This document shows positions 13,352-20,298 of a DNA stretch of 22,447 nucleotides, one piece after another. Position numbers and translations under genes: made by a program. The stretch is from NCBI GenBank assembly GCA_035291705.1, contig DATDRM010000062.1:1-22447 (forward strand). Direction: 5' to 3'. Under the pieces are notes generated by a model, which had not been told where the DNA came from, made no database searches, and worked only from the letters and a program-made list of their open reading frames with translations. Each line of letters begins with the position of its first letter. Position 1 is the stretch's first letter. This DNA comes from DATDRM01 sp035291705. GTDB taxonomy: Bacteria; Chloroflexota; Anaerolineae; Anaerolineales; UBA4823.

Positions 13352-13429
13352 TTTAGATTTAAAGCAGCACAAAAGCCAATCATTCAATCATCAGGAAATA
13401 AAGGATGCGCCCGGTGACAACCAGGCGTT

Positions 13430-13448
13430 TATAATTTTCAGGTACAAT
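13430..13448 (+). promoter_or_regulatory. Promoter region of the glycosyltransferase gene, leaderless
   Basis: Two -10-like boxes lie in tandem: TATAAT (13430-13435) and TACAAT (13443-13448). The second ends 6 nt before ATG 13455, matching the leaderless spacing of other genes here. No Shine-Dalgarno site is present. Confidence 0.55.
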
Positions 13449-13454
13449 CAGGTT

Positions 13455-14471
13455 ATGCCCGCCGTGTCAGTGCTCCTGCCATGCTACAATGCCGCCGGAA
13501 CGCTCCCCGAAGCGCTCGACAGCCTGGCCTGCCAGACCTTCACCGATTTCGAGGTCATCGCCGTCGACGATGGGTCGAGCGATACGACGGCTGTTATCTT
13601 GCAGGAATGGGCCAACCGGGATAGCCGTTTTTGCCTGCTCTCCCGGCCCCATGGCGGTATCATCCCCACCCTGAACGTTGGCCTGGCAGCCTGCTGCGCC
13701 CCCTATGTGGCCCGCATGGATGCCGACGACCGCTGCCAGCCGGAACGCTTTGATCGGCAGATCGCTTTCCTGGAGGCGCATCCCGAGGTGGCGGTAGTGG
13801 GTTGCCTGGTCAGGGGCTACCCACCTGGGCAGGTGCGCCAGGGCTTTCGCCTGTATCTGGACTGGTTGAATTCGCTGGTTGCCGACGCCGACATCCGCCG
13901 TGAGATATTCGTGGAAAGCCCGTTGGCGCATCCCAGCGTAGTCTTCCGCCGGCGGTGGGTGGAGCAGGTCGGCGGTTACCAGGAACACGGCTGGCCGGAG
14001 GACTATGACCTGTGGTTGCGCCTGTACTTGGCCGGGGCAAATTTTGCCAAGGTTCCAGAAGTCTTGCTGGATTGGCGAGAAAGCCCCGAGCGGTTGACGC
14101 GCCGCGACGGACGGTATGCCCTGGAAAATTTCCTACGCGCCAAGGCGCATTACCTAAAGCGTGGCCCCCTGGTCGGGCGAGAAGCGGTGATTATCTGGGG
14201 CGCAGGTATGCTCGGCCGTCGCTTGAGCAAGTACCTTGTCCGCCAGGGTGCACCCCTGGTCGCCTTCGTTGACGTCGACCCGCGCAAGATCGGCCGGGAG
14301 CGGCGTGGTCTACCTATCCTGGCGCCCACGGCGCTACTGGAATGGTGGCAGCGCTATGACCACCCGATCGTTCTGGCGGCGGTGGGCGCCCGCGGCGCCC
14401 GCCTGCTGATCCGCGCCCAGCTGGCGGCCTTGGGCCTGCGTGAAGGGCGGGATTGGTGGAACGTGGCCTAA
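13455..14471 (+). CDS. Family 2 glycosyltransferase with C-terminal Rossmann-like domain
   Basis: The 338-residue protein starts at ATG 13455, where MPAVSVLLPCYN is the standard GT2 opening; a longer in-frame reading from 13314 only adds unlike sequence that overlaps the small membrane protein gene. The GT-A domain has DDGS at 38-41, the DADD metal/nucleotide motif at 89-92, and E182-D183 (PEDYDLW) as the acceptor base region. From about residue 240 a second domain begins with VIIWGAGMLGRR (GAGMLG 249-254) and LVAFVDVDPRKIG, which looks like the NAD/sugar-binding Rossmann part found at the start of PglD-type acetyltransferases, ending before any hexapeptide repeats. It is probably a cytoplasmic enzyme adding sugars to a polysaccharide or lipid carrier. 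It shares an operon with the thioesterase 10 nt downstream. Confidence 0.9.
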   Translation: MPAVSVLLPCYNAAGTLPEALDSLACQTFTDFEVIAVDDGSSDTTAVILQEWANRDSRFCLLSRPHGGIIPTLNVGLAACCAPYVARMDADDRCQPERFDRQIAFLEAHPEVAVVGCLVRGYPPGQVRQGFRLYLDWLNSLVADADIRREIFVESPLAHPSVVFRRRWVEQVGGYQEHGWPEDYDLWLRLYLAGANFAKVPEVLLDWRESPERLTRRDGRYALENFLRAKAHYLKRGPLVGREAVIIWGAGMLGRRLSKYLVRQGAPLVAFVDVDPRKIGRERRGLPILAPTALLEWWQRYDHPIVLAAVGARGARLLIRAQLAALGLREGRDWWNVA

Positions 14472-14481
14472 GGAGTAATGT

Positions 14482-14889
14482 ATGGACTTCACCGAAATCA
14501 TCCAACCTGGCTTGATCAAAGAAGAAACTTTCCCCGTGGACGAGGACAAGACCGCCCGGCACATGGGCAGTGGTTCGTCACGCGTGCTGGCAACCCCCTG
14601 GTTGATCGCCTTCATGGAACGGCTATCTCATCGCTTGCTGGCGGAGCGCCTTCCCGCCGGTTTCTCCAGCGTCGGGGTGCACGTCGATGTGCGCCACCTT
14701 GCTCCCACCCCACTCGGAAGCACCGTACGTGTCCGCACCGAGGTCATTTCCTTGGATGGCTCGCGTGTCTCGTTCATAGTTCAGGCTTGGGACGAAACAG
14801 AGCTGGCCGGCGAAGGTACTCACCAGCGGATGGTGATCGAAGAAGCGCGCTTCCTGCGGCGGGTGGAGGCCAAGCAGCGAGGGACTTGA
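14482..14889 (+). CDS. FlK-like hotdog thioesterase
   Basis: The 135-residue hotdog-fold protein resembles fluoroacetyl-CoA thioesterase (FlK) and its housekeeping relatives. The FlK triad Thr42-Glu50-His76 appears here as T38 (LATPW), E46 (FMERLS) and H72 (VRHLAPTPLG), with the same 8- and 26-residue spacings. It probably hydrolyses a small acyl-CoA; the true substrate is unknown, and the fluorinated one is not implied. GGAG lies 6-7 nt before ATG 14482, overlapping the tail of the glycosyltransferase gene, so the two are co-transcribed. A functional link between them is not obvious. Confidence 0.87.
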   Translation: MDFTEIIQPGLIKEETFPVDEDKTARHMGSGSSRVLATPWLIAFMERLSHRLLAERLPAGFSSVGVHVDVRHLAPTPLGSTVRVRTEVISLDGSRVSFIVQAWDETELAGEGTHQRMVIEEARFLRRVEAKQRGT

Positions 14890-14948
14890 TAATTCAATAG
14901 AACCCTTTGAAAATGCAAATACCCCAACACTCATACACTCGTGCATCA

Positions 14949-15773
14949 CTACTCCACTGCCCCCCGGCTCTTAGCCCTTCCCATCCAGCCAGCGTAAACT
15001 CCCAGGGCGATCCCGGCAAGAAGGAGTAGAGCTCCAAAGATTCCGAAAAGCAGTGACCGGCTGCTGCCGGTGGTGTCAGGAGCTTCCGCTAGCGCAGCGG
15101 AGCTGATTTGCGCGCCGAAGTCCAGGTATGTCTCAGATCCCGGCTCCACAAGTAGGGCATAATTTAACACCGTGGTTGGGTTGTAACCGTCAGGCACGGC
15201 TACGCTGACATTGTATTCACCTTCCGGTAGATCCTCGAAACAGTAGGGCTCCAAACCGCTGGATGTGGTTTGTGTCAGCGAAACCTTCCTGGCCCGATCG
15301 GTCACACTGATCGCTCCCTCTGGGATGGATACCTCTTCTTCCTGGCGGAGAGAATCGCCATTCGTGTCGTCATAGACTAACACGCACAGGGTCCCCGAAC
15401 CAGGGCGCGGGGTGGGGGTGGGCAAAAGGGGTGCTGGGGTGGGGGTCGGGCCGGCGGTCGGGGTGACTTCGGCAGGGCCGCCAAAACCGAGCAGGACCTC
15501 CTTGCCCACGGCAAGGATCGTCTCGCTGGTGGCGTTGTTTAATTCATACAGTTGTTCGGGTTTGAGATTAAACCTAGCGGCGATCAGCCACCACGAATCG
15601 TTCGGTTGAACGATATAAATAATGCGTCCATCTAGCCCCGGAGTGGGTGTCGGAAACGGCGTGAATTGCACCTGCGGCGCAGCCAAAGTCGGGAGGACCA
15701 GGCTTAACAAGAGCCCGATCAGACCTGCCAGTCCCAGGCCAGCGAGAAATCGTTGGGATGTCCGTCTTGCCAT
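14949..15773 (-). CDS. LysM-domain surface protein with SdrD-B-like domain and C-terminal anchor
   Basis: The 274-residue exported protein has a signal peptide (about 1-32), then FTPFPTPTPGLDG, a LysM domain (about 52-96, IIYIVQPNDSWWLIAARFN...LNNAT...VGKEVLL) that should bind peptidoglycan or a similar glycan, and a TPTP linker (104-125). A beta-rich domain follows (128-220) with TLCVLVYDDTNGDSLRQEEE and YCFEDLPEGEYNVSVAVPDGY, the pattern of SdrD B-like or carboxypeptidase-regulatory domains. A C-terminal membrane segment (about 240-262) and a basic tail end the protein. ATG 15773 is 7 nt from a TATAAT box, without a Shine-Dalgarno site. It is divergent from the sugar transferase gene. A role as an anchored cell-wall scaffold is inferred. 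Confidence 0.88.
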   Translation of the reverse strand: MARRTSQRFLAGLGLAGLIGLLLSLVLPTLAAPQVQFTPFPTPTPGLDGRIIYIVQPNDSWWLIAARFNLKPEQLYELNNATSETILAVGKEVLLGFGGPAEVTPTAGPTPTPAPLLPTPTPRPGSGTLCVLVYDDTNGDSLRQEEEVSIPEGAISVTDRARKVSLTQTTSSGLEPYCFEDLPEGEYNVSVAVPDGYNPTTVLNYALLVEPGSETYLDFGAQISSAALAEAPDTTGSSRSLLFGIFGALLLLAGIALGVYAGWMGRAKSRGAVE

Positions 15774-15780
15774 GCTTACG

Positions 15781-15786
15781 ATTATA
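15781..15786 (-). promoter_or_regulatory. -10 box of the LysM gene, leaderless type
   Basis: TATAAT on the minus strand ends 7 nt before ATG 15773. No Shine-Dalgarno site or clear -35 box is visible. Confidence 0.6.
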
Positions 15787-15833
15787 CATCAGAGGAGGAA
15801 AACGGGCGGGGGATGGGAAATAGGTGAGTAGAG

Positions 15834-15839
15834 TATAAT
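15834..15839 (+). promoter_or_regulatory. -10 box of the sugar transferase gene, leaderless type
   Basis: TATAAT ends 8 nt before ATG 15848. No -35 match at 17 nt and no Shine-Dalgarno site. It faces away from the LysM promoter 47 nt to the left. Confidence 0.6.
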
Positions 15840-15847
15840 CCTGTCAT

Positions 15848-16591
15848 ATGCAATTGTCATCCGAACGCTGGTGGGAGAATAACTCCCCGCCATCAGAGCG
15901 TATCCAGGAAGAAGTCCACCAGCGCCATCTCGAGATCATCGGGGAACCAGGGTCTGTCCCGCTGTCAAAGCGTCTGTTTGACTTCATCCTGGCGCTATTC
16001 GGCTTGATCTTCTCCGCTCCGATCTGGTTGGGCAGCGCTGTCCTGGTATGGATAGAGGATCCCGGCCCGGTCTTATTCGTAAAGAACTCGGTCGGCAAAG
16101 GGGGTATTAATTTTCGTCAATTCAAGTTGCGCACCATGGTCGTCGGCGCAGAGGAGAGCACTGGGCCGGTCCTGGCCGGTGAAGAGGACGAGCGTGTACT
16201 TCTGGTCGGGCGCATTTTGCGCAAGACCGCCCTGGATGAGTTGCCCCAATTGATCAACATCCTGCGCGGTGAGATGAGCTTCGTCGGCCCACGCCCGCAA
16301 CGAACAATCCTGGTGCACGGCTATCTAGAAACTATCCCGGAATATGCTGAACGCCATCGTGTGCTGCCGGGGCTTTCCGGCCTGGCCCAGGTCGCCGGGG
16401 ATTACTATCTCACTCCTCGGCAAAAATTGCGCTTTGACCGTCTCTATGTTAAATATGCGAGCCTGGGATTTGACATAAAACTGCTCTGCCTGGCTTTCTT
16501 GATCGCCTTCTGGTTTCGCTGGCAGAAAGGCTGGGATGGCCGGCTACCGCGGGGGCTACTGCGTTTCGGCAGTCATAAACGGGCAGCTTGA
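15848..16591 (+). CDS. Initiating sugar-phosphate transferase (bacterial sugar transferase family)
   Basis: The 247-residue polyisoprenyl-phosphate hexose-1-phosphate transferase starts polysaccharide repeat units by moving sugar-1-phosphate from UDP-sugar to undecaprenyl phosphate. An N-terminal polar region (1-35) precedes KRLFDFILALFGLIFSAPIWL, the reentrant membrane helix of this family. Then come GPVLFVKNSVGKGG, FRQFKLRTM, the catalytic-core segment LRKTALDELPQLINILRGEMSFVGPRPQ, and LPGLSGLAQVAGDYYLT. A short C-terminal hydrophobic stretch is present. It is the small single-domain form, without the extra N-terminal membrane bundle of WbaP/WcaJ. The neighbouring flippase, convergent with it, is a likely partner in the same pathway. 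Confidence 0.93.
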   Translation: MQLSSERWWENNSPPSERIQEEVHQRHLEIIGEPGSVPLSKRLFDFILALFGLIFSAPIWLGSAVLVWIEDPGPVLFVKNSVGKGGINFRQFKLRTMVVGAEESTGPVLAGEEDERVLLVGRILRKTALDELPQLINILRGEMSFVGPRPQRTILVHGYLETIPEYAERHRVLPGLSGLAQVAGDYYLTPRQKLRFDRLYVKYASLGFDIKLLCLAFLIAFWFRWQKGWDGRLPRGLLRFGSHKRAA

Positions 16592-16629
16592 CTGTTTAGA
16601 CAATCTTCTTCTAAGCCCCTCTTACAAAT

Positions 16630-16643
16630 TCACGTTTCACGTT
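16630..16643 (-). repeat. Two exact AACGTGA heptamers at the flippase stop
   Basis: AACGTGA occurs twice head to tail on the minus strand; the TGA of the second unit is the stop codon of the flippase gene. The consensus is the same as in the array at 565-592. Confidence 0.65.
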
Positions 16644-17967
16644 TTATTCCAATCCACGTCCCCCACAAGATCAATCCGACCATCAGCGCGTTGAGCGCCT
16701 GGCCGGCGATCGTGCCATAGACTCCCCAGCGTAGGATCATCCAGATTCCCACTGTAAACATTAAGAGGATTGCCACCAGGTTGGCGACGAAGATGGGGCG
16801 GGATAACCGGGCCGCCTTAAAGATGGTCTGTAATGGCCAGTAGGCGAACCACAGGGCATAGAAGAGCGCCATCAGGACTACGCCGTCGCTGTAGGCGAGA
16901 TAGGTATCTCCATAGACAAGGTGGAGCAGCTGCTTCGGGAATGTAATGGCAACGATCAATATCGCCAGGATCGGAATACCGGCTGCCAGGTAAATCAGGC
17001 GTAACGTGCGAGATAGAGCTCTCTGGCCGTTTTTTTCGTAGATATTTGCGGCGCGCGGGGTGAGAAAGGTGTCGGTCGCGCGCAGCAGCAGGTGGATCGG
17101 TGCAACCAGGTTCTGCAGGGCGCGGTAAGCGCCGGCAGCAGCGAAACTGATCAGCCCGGCGGCCAGCACCGGGTAAAATTCTACAGCCACCCAGTTCGCA
17201 AGCGTGCCGCCCAACACCCAACGGCCAAACCCCCAGTTCCGCTGCCAGGTTATTTTTATGCTTAGAAAATCCTTGGTCCAATAAGCCCAGGTGGACCACA
17301 TGCCGGGGATTAAGGCCGCCAAGGCTCCCCAGGCGATGGCGTACAATCCGGCGATGCCGCTCAATTTGCTTTGTGATGCCCATAGGATCATCAAAACCAG
17401 GCGCACGGTGTTTGCCATGACAGTGTTGACGACCGCGTTGAAGACGGCCCCGCGCGTATAAAGCATGCGGCGGACGTATTCTTGTAGCTGCCACCAAAGG
17501 AAGGCGAACCACAGGGAGAACAGCGCCGGGCCGGCGGTGTCATTTCCAAGGACCGTTAGAACCCTTCCGCTGACTGCCACGATCAGGGCGGACAGGATCG
17601 ACAGCAGAACTTGGATGATGCCCGAACTGGTGGCGTAGCGTTTGAATGCCGTCTTGTCCATACTCGCCCCATAGACATTCAAGGGCTGGATCACCAACCC
17701 CTCTTGAAAAGACCGTACCAGATGCAAGGAGATGAAGCCGACTCCATAAACACCCAACTCGGTTGGGTCGACGTTGCGTGCCAGGATAACTGTCGCCAGG
17801 AAATTGGCCGCGCTAATCACGCCCTGGTCCAGGGATGCCAGGTACCCTTCCCGAGCGCCTTTGCTGGAGAAAAGCGCGACCAGAGCGCCAACCTTTGTCT
17901 TCCAGGGTTGGCGCTCGGGCGAAGGGATTGCGTCCTGGGGTAAAGGAGTATTGGGATTGGAAGGCAT
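16630..17967 (-). CDS. Polysaccharide flippase-like membrane protein (Wzx/MOP superfamily)
   Basis: The 445-residue protein has about 12 hydrophobic segments spread from residue 45 to the end and belongs to the polysaccharide-transport (Wzx/PST) group of the MOP superfamily, for example ISAANFLATVILARNVDPTELGVYGVG near the start. It should flip lipid-linked glycan units across the membrane. A polar N-terminal stretch (1-40) precedes the first segment. It begins 6 nt after the amidase stop, so it is the last gene of the lgt-like/amidase operon. Its final codons, KRET and stop, lie within two exact AACGTGA heptamers, so the stop codon was probably supplied by the repeat. Confidence 0.88.
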   Translation of the reverse strand: MPSNPNTPLPQDAIPSPERQPWKTKVGALVALFSSKGAREGYLASLDQGVISAANFLATVILARNVDPTELGVYGVGFISLHLVRSFQEGLVIQPLNVYGASMDKTAFKRYATSSGIIQVLLSILSALIVAVSGRVLTVLGNDTAGPALFSLWFAFLWWQLQEYVRRMLYTRGAVFNAVVNTVMANTVRLVLMILWASQSKLSGIAGLYAIAWGALAALIPGMWSTWAYWTKDFLSIKITWQRNWGFGRWVLGGTLANWVAVEFYPVLAAGLISFAAAGAYRALQNLVAPIHLLLRATDTFLTPRAANIYEKNGQRALSRTLRLIYLAAGIPILAILIVAITFPKQLLHLVYGDTYLAYSDGVVLMALFYALWFAYWPLQTIFKAARLSRPIFVANLVAILLMFTVGIWMILRWGVYGTIAGQALNALMVGLILWGTWIGIKRET

Positions 17968-17973
17968 AGGTTC

Positions 17974-18825
17974 TCAGATTTCCCCCAACACCCTCCCTAA
18001 CTCCCTCATTACCAACGCCGTCCGCTCGTCACGCAGCAAGGGTAAGCGAACCCGCGTGCGGTGCAACTGGTTAAGGTCGATCTCCGCCAGGGTCAAGCCC
18101 TCTTCGTGGTAAGGCCCCTTGGCGATCAAGTCACCATTGGGATCGAATAGTGTAGAGCCCCCCCAGAAGTTGAGGCCATCTTCGTAGCCAACCCGATTGG
18201 TGTGGGCGACGAATGTGGTGAACAAGCTGGCGTAAGCCCGGTTGATGTGTTCCACCCAGCGCGCCGATTCCAACTGGGGCTCGGCAGTCAGGCCGCGCCC
18301 CGGCGAAGCGGAGGCGAACAGGAATAAGTCAGCGCCGTCCAACCATAACAGGTAGGGCGGTGAGGCATGCCAGAAGTCTTCACAGATCAGGATGCCGGCC
18401 CGGCCAAAGCGAGTGTCGAAGGCGCGGATGGCATCTCCCCAGGCAAAGAAGCGCCCTTCATCGAACAAGCCATACGTCGGCAGGTAGACCTTGTGGTGGA
18501 CGTGCACTACTTTGCCCTGTGAGAGGTAGGCTGAGGCGATGAAAAAGCGGTGGCGGCGGTCCTCGTCGACGAATCCGACGACCAGGTCCAGGTCGTGGCT
18601 GACCTCCAGCAGGTGCCGGAAGATCGGGTCATCCGCCGAGGGTGGGTGGGCGACGGCCGAGGCCAGGTCCTGCAGCACGTAGCCAGTCAGGGATAGTTCG
18701 GGGAAGACCAGCAGGTCGGCGCCAGCGGCGCGCGCCTCCTGGGCCAAAGCCAGGTGTTTCTCCAAGTTGGCTTCTACATCCCCCAGATGGGTGTTGATCT
18801 GCGCAAGAGATATCGTTAGTTTCAT
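17974..18825 (-). CDS. Carbon-nitrogen hydrolase (nitrilase superfamily), NAD-synthetase amidase-like
   Basis: The 283-residue cytoplasmic amidase has a complete catalytic triad: E43 in LVFPELSLTGY, K112 in VHHKVYLPTYGLFDEGRFF, and C148 in GILICEDFWH. The YLPTYGLFDEGRFF segment and overall length resemble the glutaminase part of glutamine-dependent NAD+ synthetase and related stand-alone amidases. The substrate is not determined. ATG 18825 overlaps the Lgt-like gene's stop by 4 nt (ATGA), so the two are translationally coupled; the flippase follows 6 nt downstream. It has no membrane segments, so it is not the apolipoprotein N-acyltransferase that shares this fold. Confidence 0.92.
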   Translation of the reverse strand: MKLTISLAQINTHLGDVEANLEKHLALAQEARAAGADLLVFPELSLTGYVLQDLASAVAHPPSADDPIFRHLLEVSHDLDLVVGFVDEDRRHRFFIASAYLSQGKVVHVHHKVYLPTYGLFDEGRFFAWGDAIRAFDTRFGRAGILICEDFWHASPPYLLWLDGADLFLFASASPGRGLTAEPQLESARWVEHINRAYASLFTTFVAHTNRVGYEDGLNFWGGSTLFDPNGDLIAKGPYHEEGLTLAEIDLNQLHRTRVRLPLLRDERTALVMRELGRVLGEI

Positions 18826-19583
18826 AGTCGCTCAGTCGGTTGGTTGAATAGTCGAATAGCCATAACCAGTAACGCCAGAAATGTGCCTACTGCCAGCGCC
18901 AGCGCCGCCCAGGTTTCCAGGCGCAGGTTGTGCCATTGCAAGCTGGGATCGGCTCTCAGAAAGGAAAGCGCCAGCATCTCCAGGGAGAGGCCGAGCACCC
19001 CCAGGCCGGCTGAGAGCCGGGGAGGGAGGCATCTTTGGTGAGCCCAGTTTAAAAAGCCAAACAGAATCACGGCTAGCAGCGCGCCGAGCAACTGGGTCGG
19101 CCAGCGCAGGACAATTGTACCCCACTCGTCGCGTGCCGGTACCCCCCACCAATCTGCGACCGGCGCGCCATAGGCGCAGCCGTCTAACCAGCAGCTAAGC
19201 CAGGCGCTTACCATGACGCTCGTCCATAAAGGCCACAGTGCGACGATTATCGTTCCCAGCGGTTGGTGGGTCAGCAGGGCCAGGAGAGCCTGGGCAACCA
19301 ATCCACCCGTTGAAACGCCAGCCCAGGACATCCCTCCCAGGTGGATCAGGGGTATTTCTCCCCAATGGGATTGAAAGTAACTCCAGTCTGCAGCCACAAA
19401 AGCCATCCGCCCCCCGATCAGCCCTCCCAGTAAGGCCACCAGACCGGCATCCACCTCCCGCAGCCTTCGCTCCGGCGGAGCTTGCCGGGCGACCCAGCTC
19501 AGGCCAAGCGTCGCCCCCAGTCCCAAAAGCATGGATGAGACATATACCGGGAGATTTCCTGGAAGATAGAAGGCAACCGCCAC
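18822..19583 (-). CDS. Lgt-like membrane protein (prolipoprotein diacylglyceryl transferase family), catalytic residues altered
   Basis: The 253-residue protein has about seven membrane segments and the Lgt order of motifs: LLGGLIGGRMAFV (52-64), LGGMSWAGVSTGGL (81-94), SCWLDGCAYG (about 129-138), RWPTQLLGALL (about 159-169), and LSFLRADPS near residue 210. In E. coli Lgt, H103 (MSFHGG) and R143 (GRLGN) are important for moving diacylglycerol to lipoprotein cysteines. Here the matching positions read A (MSWAG) and W (SAWLSC). The fold is therefore kept while two key residues seem lost. It may be a divergent enzyme or a non-catalytic relative. GTG 19583 is preceded by TGGTATGAT 6 nt upstream. 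It heads the operon with the amidase and flippase. Confidence 0.82.
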   Translation of the reverse strand: MAVAFYLPGNLPVYVSSMLLGLGATLGLSWVARQAPPERRLREVDAGLVALLGGLIGGRMAFVAADWSYFQSHWGEIPLIHLGGMSWAGVSTGGLVAQALLALLTHQPLGTIIVALWPLWTSVMVSAWLSCWLDGCAYGAPVADWWGVPARDEWGTIVLRWPTQLLGALLAVILFGFLNWAHQRCLPPRLSAGLGVLGLSLEMLALSFLRADPSLQWHNLRLETWAALALAVGTFLALLVMAIRLFNQPTERL

Positions 19584-19589
19584 GGATTA

Positions 19590-19598
19590 ATCATACCA
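19590..19598 (-). promoter_or_regulatory. Extended -10 promoter of the Lgt-like operon, leaderless
   Basis: The minus strand reads TGGTATGAT (extended -10) ending 6 nt before GTG 19583. There is no Shine-Dalgarno site. Confidence 0.55.
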
Positions 19599-19607
19599 CG
19601 TGGGTTT

Positions 19608-19637
19608 TTGTATGGAGGAAGGCAAAAGATGTATAAT
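19608..19637 (+). promoter_or_regulatory. Candidate promoter of the nfeD-band 7-GNAT operon
   Basis: TTGTAT (19608-19613), an 18-nt spacer, and a perfect TATAAT (19632-19637). The leader would run about 40 nt to ATG 19682. Confidence 0.55.
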
Positions 19638-19647
19638 GGAGACAGTA

Positions 19648-19668
19648 ATTCGGTTGAGAGAACCGAAT
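19648..19668 (+). other. 8-bp perfect hairpin in the nfeD leader
   Basis: ATTCGGTT (19648-19655) pairs with AACCGAAT (19661-19668) around a GAGAG loop. It ends 3 nt before the AGGAG ribosome-binding site (19672-19676). No T-run follows, so it is not a terminator; it would sit at the 5' end of the mRNA. Confidence 0.6.
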
Positions 19669-19681
19669 ACCAGGAGTCTGT

Positions 19682-20281
19682 ATGATCGAAGCGATCCTCC
19701 TCAATCCGAACGTCGCTTATCTGTTGCTGGTGGGAGGGGCACTCCTCGCTATTCTGGCCTTGCTCAATCCGGGCACCGGCCTGCTGGAGGTTGCCGCCCT
19801 GATCCTGCTGGTGCTGGCTGGTTGGGGGATTTACAGCTTGCCGATCAACTATTGGGCATTGGGACTGTTATTGTTAGGGGTGCTTCCCTTTCTATTCGCT
19901 TTACGGAGGTCTGGACGGATGGTTTATCTCGGTGTCTCCATCGCAGCCCTGGTGGTTGGATCGATCTTCTTGTTTCAAGGGGAGGGTTTGAAACCGGCGG
20001 TAAATCCTTTCCTCGCGCTGCTCGTTTCTTTGCTGGTCGTCGGTTTTGTCTGGTTGGTGGCGCAGAAAACGCTGGAGGCAGACCGGGTACGCCCAGTGCA
20101 CGATCTTAAAGCGTTGATCGACACGATCGGCGAAGCAAAGACAGATATCCACGCGGAGGGTTCGGCGCAGGTTGCCGGAGAGTTATGGAGCGCGCGCAGC
20201 CAACAACCGATCCCGGTCGGTTCCAAAGTGCGCGTGATCGCTCGTGAGGGCTTTATCCTGGACGTTGAAAAGGCAGAATAA
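19682..20281 (+). CDS. NfeD-family membrane protein
   Basis: The 199-residue protein has four or five hydrophobic segments (about 11-120) starting with VAYLLLVGGALLAILALLNPGTGLLE, then a soluble C-terminal domain (about 140-198) with IGEAKTDIHAEGSAQVAGELWSARS and GSKVRVIAREGFILDVE. That domain is the OB-fold of NfeD proteins, which bind SPFH/stomatin partners. It is the form without the N-terminal ClpP-like protease. AGGAG lies 5 nt before ATG 19682, and the band-7 gene starts 17 nt after its stop, the classic nfeD-stomatin pair. Together they are thought to organise or guard the membrane. Confidence 0.9.
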   Translation: MIEAILLNPNVAYLLLVGGALLAILALLNPGTGLLEVAALILLVLAGWGIYSLPINYWALGLLLLGVLPFLFALRRSGRMVYLGVSIAALVVGSIFLFQGEGLKPAVNPFLALLVSLLVVGFVWLVAQKTLEADRVRPVHDLKALIDTIGEAKTDIHAEGSAQVAGELWSARSQQPIPVGSKVRVIAREGFILDVEKAE

Positions 20282-20298
20282 TAAAAAGGAGGTCGACC

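Noticed and set aside
13314..13454. N-terminal extension of the glycosyltransferase from an upstream in-frame start
   Set aside because: It overlaps the small membrane protein gene, has no family sequence, and covers the promoter boxes; MPAVSVLLPCYN at 13455 is the normal GT2 start.
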